The position numbers were made by a program, and so were the translations under genes. A DNA stretch of 22,177 nt from an uncultured Bryobacterales bacterium (GTDB taxonomy: Bacteria > Acidobacteriota > Terriglobia > Bryobacterales > Bryobacteraceae): the NCBI GenBank assembly GCA_937959285.1, contig CALGAR010000037.1, positions 1 through 22,177 on the forward strand, written 5' to 3'. A model generated the notes under the pieces. That model saw only the letters and a program-made list of their open reading frames with translations. It ran no database searches and was not told where the DNA came from. This document shows, one piece after another, positions 1 to 7,421 of the stretch (the stretch's first letter is position 1; each line of letters begins with the position of its first letter).

Positions 1-912
1 CTGAGCCGCAAACGGCGTCTGGTAGCCGGGGCCGACGGGAACCCGGACATGCGGAAGCAACCCGCCGGAGGAAACGTCAATCAGATCGACGCCCAAGTCG
101 CGCAGCCGCCGCGCAAGGGCGATAGACTGCTCGATGTCCCAGCCGCCTTCTGCCCAGTCGGTTGCCGAAATGCGGACAAACAGGGGTTTCTCCTGCGGCC
201 AGGCGCTGCGCACTGCCTCCGTCACTTCGAGGGCGAAGCGGATGCGGTTCTCGAACGATCCCCCGTATTGGTCGGTGCGTGTATTGCTCAGCGGCGAAAG
301 AAACTCGCCGATCAGGTAGCCGTGAGCGCCGTGGATTTCCAGAACGTCGAACCCTGCGCGGTCGGCTCTCCGGGCGCTCGCAGCAAAGGCATCTACGAGA
401 GCGGCGATCTCAGCAGGCCGCAGCTCCTGCGGAGTCGGGTAGCCTGGACCGAAAGGAATGGGACTGGGGCCGACAACCTCCCAGCCGCCCTCCGCGGGAC
501 TGAGCGGCTTGCCACCGTTCCATGGCGCATCCGTGCTAGCCTTCCGGCCCGCATGAGCGATTTGAATACCCGCGCGCGACCCTTGGCTCTGGATGAACGC
601 CCCAATCCGGGCCAGCGCCGCCTCCTGTTCGTCGTTCCAGAGGCCAAGATCCCCGGGGCTGATTCTTCCACGCGCTTCCACCGCCGTCGCCTCTACAACG
701 ACGAGGCCGGCTCCGCCGACCGCGCGGCTGCCGAGATGCACCAGATGCCAGTCATTAGCGACACCGTCTACAGCGGAGTACTGACACATCGGGGAGACGG
801 CGATCCGGTTCGGCAGGATGACTCCACGAATTTCAAGAGGAGTGAACAGATGCTCATCGGAGACCAAAGGGTTGGCCGCCAGTTCTCGCTTCTCTTCCAA
901 GGCAGTGCTCAT
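1..912 (-). CDS. Old yellow enzyme family NADPH:flavin oxidoreductase (YqjM type), 3' end cut by window
   Basis: The minus-strand frame from ATG at 912 is open to the window edge (304 codons; the family is about 340-360, so some 40-50 C-terminal residues are missing). It reads as an FMN TIM barrel of the old yellow enzyme family, which reduces activated C=C bonds of enones, quinones and nitro compounds with NAD(P)H in the cytoplasm. Visible motifs: SPMCQYSA at 40-47, with the Cys43/Tyr45 pair typical of the YqjM class (the Cys tunes the flavin); QIAHAGRK at 117-124; EIHGAHGYL at 192-200, with the substrate-binding His194/His197 pair; SPLSNTRTDQYGGSFENR; and FVRIS. It diverges from an ArsR-type regulator gene. 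An in-frame GTG lies two codons upstream of the ATG, but ATG is preferred because a promoter-like pair places the transcript start there. The family is secure; the physiological substrate is unknown. Confidence 0.93.
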   Translation of the reverse strand, partial: MSTALEEKRELAANPLVSDEHLFTPLEIRGVILPNRIAVSPMCQYSAVDGVANDWHLVHLGSRAVGGAGLVVVEATAVEARGRISPGDLGLWNDEQEAALARIGAFIQSQGSRAGIQIAHAGRKASTDAPWNGGKPLSPAEGGWEVVGPSPIPFGPGYPTPQELRPAEIAALVDAFAASARRADRAGFDVLEIHGAHGYLIGEFLSPLSNTRTDQYGGSFENRIRFALEVTEAVRSAWPQEKPLFVRISATDWAEGGWDIEQSIALARRLRDLGVDLIDVSSGGLLPHVRVPVGPGYQTPFAAQ

Positions 913-918
913 ACGCAC

Positions 919-947
919 AGTATGGATCGGCAGGTATTCGTAGTCAA
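919..947 (-). promoter_or_regulatory. Sigma70-like promoter of the old yellow enzyme gene, leaderless geometry
   Basis: On the minus strand there is TTGACT (947-942), a 17-base spacer, then CATACT (924-919). Seven bases downstream of the -10 box is position 912, the A of the ATG. No Shine-Dalgarno sequence precedes the ATG. The expected transcript would therefore begin at or within a base or two of the start codon. The boxes are read directly; the leaderless reading is inference. Confidence 0.5.
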
Positions 948-955
948 GTAGATGT

Positions 956-967
956 TTAAGTATTTAA
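956..967. promoter_or_regulatory. Near-palindrome, candidate operator for the ArsR-type regulator
   Basis: TTAAGTATTTAA matches its own reverse complement at 10 of 12 positions (TTAA arms). It overlaps the -35 box of the regulator gene and lies just upstream of the -35 box of the divergent oxidoreductase gene. That is where an ArsR-type repressor controlling both genes would be expected to bind. The short A+T-rich arms make a chance match possible. Confidence 0.3.
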
Positions 968-990
968 CCAAGACAGCGGCGGGCTATGAT
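963..990 (+). promoter_or_regulatory. Promoter-like pair of the ArsR-type regulator gene, leaderless geometry
   Basis: TTTAAC (963-968), a 16-base spacer, then TATGAT (985-990). The -10 box is strong and the -35 box weak. Seven bases after the -10 box lies GTG at 997, so the message would begin at that start codon. This decides the choice of GTG 997 over the more distal ATG at 952, which would sit upstream of the promoter. Confidence 0.45.
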
Positions 991-996
991 GGTAAA

Positions 997-1293
997 GTGA
1001 GCAGCAAGGTGGATTGCCAGGGGCAGGCCAAGATTTTCGCCGCCCTCTCCGACCCGGTGCGGCTGCGGATTGTCCAACAGTTGTCGGGCGGGGAGAGCCG
1101 GAGCGGATCTGCGCTTGCGGAACAGCTTGGGATCAGCTTAGCCCTGCTGTGCCACCATACGCGTATCCTGCTGGAAGCTGGCCTGATTACGAAGAAGAAG
1201 GAAGGCCAGACGGCGTTCTTCACCATTCAGCGGGATGTACTCACTGGCTGCATGGAAAATCTTCTCAAGTCCGCCGCAAGCGGTAAGGACTAG
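997..1293 (+). CDS. ArsR-family winged-helix transcriptional regulator
   Basis: A 98-residue protein from GTG 997, a normal length for the ArsR/SmtB family. AKIFAALSDPVRLRIVQQL (11-29) is the classic first helices of the family, and a helix-turn-helix follows (ALAEQLGISLALLCHHTRILLEAGLI region, about 39-64) with the wing at KKKEGQTAFFTI. Cysteines at 7, 52 and 85 could act as a thiol switch, but the CxC metal site of ArsR/CadC is absent. The divergent old yellow enzyme gene suggests it represses that gene until an electrophile or quinone modifies it; this is inference from context. An alternative ATG at 952 would add 15 residues outside the usual family start and has no ribosome binding site. 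The tRNA-Gln gene follows 39 bases downstream on the same strand. Confidence 0.85.
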   Translation: MSSKVDCQGQAKIFAALSDPVRLRIVQQLSGGESRSGSALAEQLGISLALLCHHTRILLEAGLITKKKEGQTAFFTIQRDVLTGCMENLLKSAASGKD

Positions 1294-1332
1294 TCGAACT
1301 GACGTCACCTTTGGTAAACTTGATACGGGCCT

Positions 1333-1406
1333 TGGGAGGTCGTCTAACGGTAAGACTGCAGACTCTGGATCTGCGTATCGGGGTTCGAATCCCTGCCTCC
1401 CAGCCA
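1333..1406 (+). tRNA. tRNA-Gln (anticodon CTG), CCA encoded
   Basis: A full cloverleaf can be drawn: acceptor TGGGAGG (1333-1339) with CCTCCCA (1396-1402); D stem GTC/GAC; anticodon stem GCAGA/TCTGC around the loop CTCTGGA, giving anticodon CTG; T stem CGGGG/CCCTG (one G-T pair) around TTCGAAT. Discriminator base G followed by an encoded CCA (1404-1406) fits glutamine. A short T run (CTTTTTTC) follows a few bases after the CCA and may help end transcription. Confidence 0.96.
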
Positions 1407-1624
1407 CCTGCTTTTTTCATTCCTTGCGACGAGTAAGCCGAGCGTCTTAATGTAAGTAACTAAACGATTTCCATTTGATCGGGTAGTTCTATCCCAGGTC
1501 TGTACTACAAAGGCATCACTCACCGCTTGTCACGGTTGTGGGGAAGACTCGCCATCGGTCTGGAGCCCCTCCTCCGCTTGCGATCCTGGGACCTGCTTAA
1601 CACGCATCGACAGTCAGTCCTTGA

Positions 1625-4600
1625 TCAGTAGCAGTACACGGTCAATCGGGCCCCGGCTGCCGCTGTATTGCTAATCGTGGACAGCAACAAGTACGCTGCT
1701 TGAACTGCATGTCCAGCAGGGTTTAGCTGACGCAGATACCGGCATAGGGCCTCTCGTTGCAACAGATTCCCAGTGATTATCCACACCTCCCGATCAGCAG
1801 ACGGATCTCTTACCGTCTTGGTAATCTCTGCTTCAACCCAATCAACGGACGCGCCGGGCGGTGCCTTTCGTATGCGCTTCGTAACCTCTCCGATCGTATG
1901 GGGCCGACCGTTCCACGACTCAGTCCACTTCTTGCGTCTGCGACCTAGCCCCGTGCCGAACAGCGAGACCTCCCGTAGATTCTTCTGTACCTGTGCGCAC
2001 ACATCATGTAAGTCGGACGCGGAGCACGTCCTGTGTCGTGAACTCGCTTTTGCGTGAATAAAGACGACACGCTTCCGACGGCCATTACGTTCGGGTTGAA
2101 CCATAATGAAGTCAGCGGACTCATCGCCCAAGTCATCGCACACCAGTATCGACGTCCCTTCGAAATGTGGCTTAAGCGCTGTCTTGCCCCCGAGCTCGTC
2201 AACGATATCGAAGAGACAGCCGCGTTCCCAACCCGCGCCATTACGCCGAGATTGTCGTCCCTTTTCAGAGGCCACGTCTCGTAGCTCCGGAATCGCGACC
2301 AGACTTCCGATAATTCCAGTTGCAGCGTCATCGTAATTGGGGCCGAAAGGCAGTAACGGTCGGCAAAACTGGCCCAGCGTATAGAAGTAGCCATCTGTCA
2401 CCGGGATTACTCTGAGCGCCTGCGTTCGGTTGAAGTAGCTGGTAAGGCTCTCGTTCCTGTCCGGGTCAGTTGAGTAATAGCGAGCATCTAGTTCTGGGGA
2501 CCGGAGTTCGTACCGGTGCTTGACTTTGTCAAACTTGATGGTCACGTCGCACTCGCACCCATTGGCAGTTAAGACGAACCTGTCCTGCGTTACATCGAGA
2601 CAGAGCTCGGAGATTCTCAATGGCGTGTTTGCTTCAACGTCGTCCGACCCAACCGTCCGATATCGATCGGCAATCTCGGTTGCATCCAAGAGGATGTTGC
2701 GTGGCGTCGGATCGGTCGGCACCCCAGCAGGTGAGGCCCAGCGCTGAAACACTGGCAATTCACGTTCCGCGTTGAGCCAGCGAGCCACTTCATCAGCCCA
2801 GCATCTCCACTCGTCCAGTGGTTGAAACTTGCCCCCAAGGTCGCTGACTCGACCATGGGCTACACCGAAATATCGGCGCACGGTGGAACGAGGCTCCCCC
2901 TCCAAGGGCGTGTGTCCGGCGCTGTATCCGGTAGCCGTACTCAGAACATATCCGTGTTCGTCGAATGCAGGCGCCAATCGGTCAACGCTGACAGCGGCCA
3001 CTCCCCGAGCCCGCACCTGGTCTGCCCCCAAGTTGGAGTTGATGAGGGTGACGTGAGTGAGACGGCTTTCCGCATCATGAACAAATAGTTTCCTCAGCTT
3101 CGCAGCCTCTACGGGTGTTGCATCGAGTGCCCGCTGGCCAAGCGCTGGTCCGCTATCGTAAACGAACACGTACTCACGTGAATCGTAGACGACGCTTATG
3201 CCCAACTTCGGCTCTGCAAAGAACCCACGCTCCAAGAATGGAGAGGTGCCGATGCTGACGTGAAAGACGACGACAGTATTACCGGCGGGTGGGGGCGCGT
3301 GGAACAGGCGGTCCTCCTCGGCACAGGTCTTGCAGATGCGGTTAAGAACAGCCTTAAGCGAAAATCCCTTTGGTCGTTGAAAGACGTTTGCACTTAAGGG
3401 CAACAAGATATCTTCGTGCGTTAGTTGTTCAATGCTTGTTGGGACCCGTAATCGACCATCGGCGTACACCAAGTTCGGAATCGAATTTCGGAGCGCCGAG
3501 ACCACATTATGCTGGTTTAATCCCGTGGCCGCCGGGTGGCCTTGATCGAGCAGCCGATCGTATTCAAGAAACTCTTTCCACAACTGCCCTTGTCGACCGC
3601 GATAGGAGTGATCGAGAACATACGCTGTTGCTCCCTGGACGCGTCCCGGGTTGCGGATGACACGACCCACTTGTTGAACAAGGGCACGCATCCCGCGAAG
3701 TTCGCTGTAAAGAGCCAGTAGCTGAAAACGCGGATCGTCGATGCCCTCGAGGAGCTTGAACTGGTGAACCCAAAGCGTGACGTTAGTTTCTACGGGGTCG
3801 GGAACGTGACGGTACTCGAAAAGGTCCGGACGATTGTCGAATCTTTCGTGGATACCGAGAGCTGAGCGTCCGCGAGCTCGAACGGCTGTCACAATCTGTC
3901 GAATCTCACCAGGAGTGTCGCAGCGAATAATCACCCGTGCCCTATCAGGATCCGCTTCATCCGGCCGGTCGAAATAGCGATCGTACGCATCCAGCACCTG
4001 ATCTGTGAAGACCCCCGGACTCTTGACAGGCTCGAATGGTTGAAAGACGACCGAGCGTATGTAGCGCTCTCGACACGCCTGTTCCATCCCATAGTGGTAG
4101 GTGTAACGTTCGTCTATGTCGAATAGCTTGAAGTCATCGCGAAAAGCGGTGGCAGTAAAGATGATCCGAGGGGCGGGCAGGCTCCGGACAACATCACTCC
4201 AAACCGTCGCTGGTTCGTAATGCCCTTCATCGAAGAGCACAAGTGAGGTCCTTTGTCGAAACGCGTCGTCCAAAACCGTCCTACGTCGCCGAATGCTCGT
4301 CAGCATTTGCACAGTCGTGACGACAACATCGTCGTCTTTCACCCTCACCGGTGCCGCGCCGTCAGATAGGGACACGACTCGCCGCGGTATCAACGCTGGA
4401 TCGACACCTGCGTTCCGGAAAAACCGTTCGCTCAGGTCCCGCGCGAGTTGTTCTCGAAGTCCAATTCTTGGCGCAATTACCAGTACGGGGCCTGGAGAGG
4501 CCAAGCACCTTGCGAGCGTTGCAATGACGGCTGTCTTGCCGCTTCCCGTCGGCATGTGCACCAACGCCGCGCGTGGCTTCGCCGGATTAAAATCGTTTAG

Positions 4601-4681
4601 ATACTCGCTCATGTGCTTGATGGCATCGCGCTGGTAGTCCCGGAGCGCATTGTTCAGCACTGGTGGAATTTGTAGTGTCAT
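1625..4681 (-). CDS. Superfamily 2 DEAD/DEAH-type helicase with possible C-terminal PD-(D/E)XK-like nuclease domain
   Basis: From ATG 4681 the protein has 1018 residues. An in-frame TTG at 4735 would add 18 residues; neither start has a convincing ribosome binding site. Helicase motifs are clear: LRDYQRDA (13-20), Walker A MPTGSGKT (43-50), Walker B LVLFDEGH (147-154), TATAF (176-180) and motif VI QQVGRVIRNPGR (336-347). The C-terminal 600 residues are not assignable to a family by eye. Near 848-892 the pattern CDD-x3-ESADFI, 18 residues, then FIHAKAS and DLHDVCAQVQK looks like a PD-(D/E)XK fold with Asp857 and Lys878, but His876 stands where Glu is usual. Large helicase-nuclease proteins of this kind are common in anti-phage and restriction systems; that role is inferred. 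No methylase or partner gene sits beside it. It is transcribed towards the tRNA-Gln 3' end. Confidence 0.85.
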   Translation of the reverse strand: MTLQIPPVLNNALRDYQRDAIKHMSEYLNDFNPAKPRAALVHMPTGSGKTAVIATLARCLASPGPVLVIAPRIGLREQLARDLSERFFRNAGVDPALIPRRVVSLSDGAAPVRVKDDDVVVTTVQMLTSIRRRRTVLDDAFRQRTSLVLFDEGHYEPATVWSDVVRSLPAPRIIFTATAFRDDFKLFDIDERYTYHYGMEQACRERYIRSVVFQPFEPVKSPGVFTDQVLDAYDRYFDRPDEADPDRARVIIRCDTPGEIRQIVTAVRARGRSALGIHERFDNRPDLFEYRHVPDPVETNVTLWVHQFKLLEGIDDPRFQLLALYSELRGMRALVQQVGRVIRNPGRVQGATAYVLDHSYRGRQGQLWKEFLEYDRLLDQGHPAATGLNQHNVVSALRNSIPNLVYADGRLRVPTSIEQLTHEDILLPLSANVFQRPKGFSLKAVLNRICKTCAEEDRLFHAPPPAGNTVVVFHVSIGTSPFLERGFFAEPKLGISVVYDSREYVFVYDSGPALGQRALDATPVEAAKLRKLFVHDAESRLTHVTLINSNLGADQVRARGVAAVSVDRLAPAFDEHGYVLSTATGYSAGHTPLEGEPRSTVRRYFGVAHGRVSDLGGKFQPLDEWRCWADEVARWLNAERELPVFQRWASPAGVPTDPTPRNILLDATEIADRYRTVGSDDVEANTPLRISELCLDVTQDRFVLTANGCECDVTIKFDKVKHRYELRSPELDARYYSTDPDRNESLTSYFNRTQALRVIPVTDGYFYTLGQFCRPLLPFGPNYDDAATGIIGSLVAIPELRDVASEKGRQSRRNGAGWERGCLFDIVDELGGKTALKPHFEGTSILVCDDLGDESADFIMVQPERNGRRKRVVFIHAKASSRHRTCSASDLHDVCAQVQKNLREVSLFGTGLGRRRKKWTESWNGRPHTIGEVTKRIRKAPPGASVDWVEAEITKTVRDPSADREVWIITGNLLQREALCRYLRQLNPAGHAVQAAYLLLSTISNTAAAGARLTVYCY

Positions 4682-5027
4682 TTGTCGGAGCCGAGCTATC
4701 GTGGAACCATTGGCCGGTTGGGAATTGGGTTGCAATCGATCACGGTTAGCCGAAGCTGAACTGCGTTGACCTCAAGCGAAGAGGCTGCTGCCGTTCGTGT
4801 GGCGCTTCTTGGCGTGAGGCTGGCGGTGAATCAGGCGTCGATGCGCGAGCGAGACGCTTCCCACACGATAACCCTACAAAGGCCCTCAAGCGCGAGACAC
4901 AAAACACCTCTTCCAGGATTCGAGGTACCCTTGCCTCCCTCTAGCGAACATTAACGTTATGGGTGCCAGCGTAGATTGACTCACGCAAGAATGTCAAGAT
5001 GAATAACATCGCCAGACTCTCGACTTA
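4682..5027. other. Intergenic stretch between helicase start and DoxX-like gene end
   Basis: No coding frame here has a ribosome binding site or protein-like composition. It should hold the helicase promoter (minus strand), but no convincing -35/-10 pair was found. Features seen: TGCCTCCC at 4932-4939, identical to tRNA-Gln bases 1394-1401 and preceded by GGATTCGA (4916-4923), which resembles the tRNA GGGTTCGA, though the spacer is 8 bases here and 5 in the tRNA; an 8-base palindrome TAACGTTA (4952-4959); and a plus-strand TTGACT (4976-4981) with no gene behind it. Confidence 0.4.
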
Positions 5028-5504
5028 TTAGTTCGCTTTGTGCATGCCCAAACCCGCGCCGCGAGCAGCACTAACGTACAAAGCCCACCAGATGGCGAGG
5101 GGCTGGAAGAGTAGCCGCACCCAGTAGTACCAGCCGGAGGCGGGCATGCCGGCGATGGAACCTCCGCTCACCGCGACATAAATGTTTGCCGGGAACACGC
5201 ACACGAAGTACACGGCGAGCATGATGCCCGCGAGCCTCCTCGTCCTTTGGACGAGCAGCCCGATCGCTCCGGCAATCTCGCAAAGTCCGGTGAACAGCAC
5301 GAGGGCCTGCGGCGCCGGCAGCAAAGGCGGCATCATCGGCAGGTAGCGCTCGGGCGTAGCCAGGTGATCAACGCCGATGAAGAGCAGCCCGGCCGTCATC
5401 GCAACGCGCATGCGGTCCCGCCATGCCGGCAGACCGGGAAGACCGAGGGCGCTTGCGGCGCCGAGCGCCAGTGTCAGAATGAGAAGCAGACCAAAGAACA
5501 GCAT
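5028..5504 (-). CDS. DoxX-like small integral membrane protein
   Basis: A 158-residue, strongly hydrophobic protein. ATG 5504 is chosen because GAGAGG lies 10 bases upstream; the longer frame from TTG 5558 adds a polar segment unlike the family. About four membrane segments are visible: LFFGLLLILTLALGAASAL near the start; VAMTAGLLFIGVDHLATPERY, the typical DoxX first-pair sequence; ALVLFTGLCEIAGAIGLL; and a C-terminal pair around MLAVYFVCVFPANIYVAV and LLFQPLAIWWALYV. The CEIAGAIGLL and FPANIY stretches are characteristic of DoxX-like proteins, whose biochemical role is mostly unknown (some are linked to redox or quinone metabolism). The gene follows the TIGR03437-domain gene on the same strand with a 130-base gap, so co-transcription is possible but not certain. 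Confidence 0.8.
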   Translation of the reverse strand: MLFFGLLLILTLALGAASALGLPGLPAWRDRMRVAMTAGLLFIGVDHLATPERYLPMMPPLLPAPQALVLFTGLCEIAGAIGLLVQRTRRLAGIMLAVYFVCVFPANIYVAVSGGSIAGMPASGWYYWVRLLFQPLAIWWALYVSAARGAGLGMHKAN

Positions 5505-5634
5505 GCTGTCGAATCCTCTCGACGATTCGCCAGGCGCTCGAGTTCCGACAGCGTGCAAGCGCCTCGCGACTTTTTACTCTCGCCACTACTTACCGGCTGC
5601 TGCCGGCTGGATCCACCTCAGGGTCACCGGACAC

Positions 5635-6639
5635 CTATTCGACTGCGAGCTGAACGGGAGTGCTCACCTCCACACTCGCGAGCCCGAACATCGGCGCCTT
5701 GTACGACCGCACAAGCGTGACGTTTCTCGTTCCGCTGGGCAGGACCGACGGCAGTGTAAAGTTGATCTGGTTCACCCCGACGAGCCTTGGCGTCAACCTA
5801 ACGAAGATGGCTCTGGCATCCTTGTTCCCGTCGAACGATTTGTCGCCTGTTTCGTAGTCGAGATCGAACTTCAGGTAGTAATCGTTATACCCGCATTGGG
5901 GACACCGCGGATCCGGAGCCGTATGTGCGATTGCAGCGGGCGGCTCTTCCGGCGCCGGCTCTCCCGTTGGTACGACGGGGTTCGTAAGCTCCATCCCCGT
6001 CAGATAAGTGATTAGGGTCTCGCCGGGCCGCGCCGGGTTCTCAGGAGTAACCAGTGAGTAATCGGCAGCATGCTGAAAAATTCCCCAATTTGTCCCTTCA
6101 ATCCGGAAGAATTCGCCGGGCGACTTGAAAGGCGGCCACGTGTAGACGCCCCACCACCATCGCCGCTCACCGCGCCGGCCCTCCTGCTCGACCACGACAT
6201 CCGCCGCCGGCAGGCCCCACTCTGGAACGTGAACCGTGCGGGTTTCCAAAGGGACCTGAATATTGATCTGCTGGTACCCGTCCAGATTCGCGACGGCGAA
6301 GATCGGCGCCTCGGCCCCGCCCACCGTGACGCGAATACCGCCGAGAATCCGCGGCAAAGGCAAGCCCTGCGCAGCTACGATGCCGTCGACCTGCAGGCCT
6401 GTGCAGAAAATCGACGCAATCGAACCGGAGTTGGGGATGCCCTGCGTGAAACTAGCGCCGGAGGTAACCGCCAGGATTTCGATTTCGCCGGATTGAGCAT
6501 GTGCCGGCCTGCTTACGGTTACCTGCAGCAAGAGCAACGCACTTACTACAATTCGTGAGGTATGGCTTCGACGAAATTGTTTCAGAGTGATCCTCCGCAG
6601 ACTTCCGGTCCTCGTCCTGAAAACGGCACTAGTTTCCAC
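5635..6639 (-). CDS. Secreted TIGR03437-type acidobacterial domain protein with a CPxCG insertion
   Basis: Start GTG 6639 is chosen because GGAGGA lies 8 bases upstream and the codon overlaps the stop of the preceding gene (GTGGAAACTAG), a coupling arrangement. The 334-residue product carries a signal peptide late in its N-terminus (RRSHTSRIVVSALLLLQV, cleavage likely after AHA at about residue 48). The rest is one TIGR03437-type beta domain, recognised by GASFTQGIPNSGSIASIF, GGIRVTVGGAEAPIF, YQQINIQVP, ARPGETLITYLTGM and RLVGVNQINF. Unusual is an insert at about 239-277 with CPQCG (246-250) followed by an acidic run, DLDYETGDKSFDGNKD, which could bind a metal ion. The family is abundant in Solibacter-like acidobacteria and lacks an assigned function; extracytoplasmic location is inferred from the signal peptide. 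Confidence 0.82.
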   Translation of the reverse strand: METSAVFRTRTGSLRRITLKQFRRSHTSRIVVSALLLLQVTVSRPAHAQSGEIEILAVTSGASFTQGIPNSGSIASIFCTGLQVDGIVAAQGLPLPRILGGIRVTVGGAEAPIFAVANLDGYQQINIQVPLETRTVHVPEWGLPAADVVVEQEGRRGERRWWWGVYTWPPFKSPGEFFRIEGTNWGIFQHAADYSLVTPENPARPGETLITYLTGMELTNPVVPTGEPAPEEPPAAIAHTAPDPRCPQCGYNDYYLKFDLDYETGDKSFDGNKDARAIFVRLTPRLVGVNQINFTLPSVLPSGTRNVTLVRSYKAPMFGLASVEVSTPVQLAVE

Positions 6640-7381
6640 TCGGGATTCCTCCGACGATGCGAAAGTCAATGGCGGTCGCCGGTGTATTCAGGAAGCCGAA
6701 CATCGGTCGTAGCAATGGATTTAGCGACTTTGGAACCGAGAGCCGGACCGTACTTGAATACCCCTGCGGCCCAATGCTGCGGTTCGATGAATCTACTAAG
6801 CTGAAATAGCGGTTCGAAACTACTATAGTGAAATCATGGCCAGTCGGTAAGAGTAGACTGTATTCGTATATATTGTCGGCCCAATGAGTCAAGGGTACGA
6901 GTTTCGAGTTGCCCTCCGCATCGCTGAGCGTCACATTCGTAAAGGCCCCCGGCACACTAGCGGCTGCTTCGACGGCTTTCTTGTAGCCTGCTACGAGTCC
7001 GTTCGGATCAGCGATGCGTACGACCAGGCGAGCTCCTTTGCGGAGGCGCAGATTTAAATTAGCTGGAGTATCTACGACGTTAATTGACGTCTCCGGACCC
7101 CATTGGCACGGATCCAAATAGTCCTTGGCGTCCGAGACGCAGATTCGATATGTCCCAGGAGGCAACCCAGGCAAGAAATACGCCCCGTTCTCATCGGTGA
7201 CCGACCGAAAGACACTAGATCTTCCCTCCTGGATTGAACTCCCCGCAATTGTCACGACCATGACGCCGGCAAGTGGTTTACCGGTATCGTCCGCCAATAC
7301 CTTACCTGCAAGCGAACCACGATTTTGAGCTAACAATACGGACGCGAAAACTGCTAGCGTGATAAGTCCTCGAATCTTCAT
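6629..7381 (-). CDS. Secreted carboxypeptidase-regulatory-like (CNA-B-like beta sandwich) domain protein
   Basis: ATG 7381 is preferred: GGGAG lies about 10 bases upstream and the protein then opens with a clean signal peptide, MKIRGLITLAVFASVLLAQ. The longer frame from 7567 overlaps the upstream gene. The 250-residue product has one carboxypeptidase-regulatory-like domain at about 23-95 (GSLAGKVLADDTGKPLAGVMV, then VTDENGAYFLPGLPPGTYRI), a beta sandwich used as a structural or binding module in surface proteins. The C-terminal 150 residues (LNLRLRKGARLVVRIADPNG onward) look like a second beta-rich domain I cannot name. The start is 40 bases after the stop of the glycoside-hydrolase-like gene, and the stop overlaps the next gene start by 11 bases, so the three are probably one transcript. 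Its specific role is unknown. Confidence 0.8.
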   Translation of the reverse strand: MKIRGLITLAVFASVLLAQNRGSLAGKVLADDTGKPLAGVMVVTIAGSSIQEGRSSVFRSVTDENGAYFLPGLPPGTYRICVSDAKDYLDPCQWGPETSINVVDTPANLNLRLRKGARLVVRIADPNGLVAGYKKAVEAAASVPGAFTNVTLSDAEGNSKLVPLTHWADNIYEYSLLLPTGHDFTIVVSNRYFSLVDSSNRSIGPQGYSSTVRLSVPKSLNPLLRPMFGFLNTPATAIDFRIVGGIPSGN

Positions 7382-7421
7382 CTGAATCGTCTCCCGCCTC
7401 AGAGTCATGCATCCCACCTGC

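Noticed and set aside
49..951. 300-codon plus-strand open frame
   Set aside because: It is the antisense shadow of the old yellow enzyme gene, whose minus-strand frame has all family motifs. The plus-strand product has no recognisable composition or ribosome binding site.
1407..1624. Integrase remnant or second tRNA after tRNA-Gln
   Set aside because: No second cloverleaf and no integrase-like coding were found. Only a distant inverted pair, TCCCAGG/CCTGGGA about 90 bases apart, is present, which is too far to call a terminator.
4916..4939. Clean attR-type duplicate of the tRNA-Gln 3' end
   Set aside because: Only two blocks match (GG-TTCGA and TGCCTCCC) and their spacing differs by 3 bases. 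A genuine recent attachment repeat would be identical and continuous. Kept only as a weak hint in the island finding.
4766..4954. 62-codon plus-strand ORF upstream of the helicase
   Set aside because: No ribosome binding site, no recognisable protein features and no associated promoter.
5532..5564. Inverted repeat AGGCGCT/AGCGCCT upstream of the DoxX-like gene
   Set aside because: A 7-base stem with a 19-base loop in G+C-rich sequence is expected by chance, and it has no T run or promoter around it.
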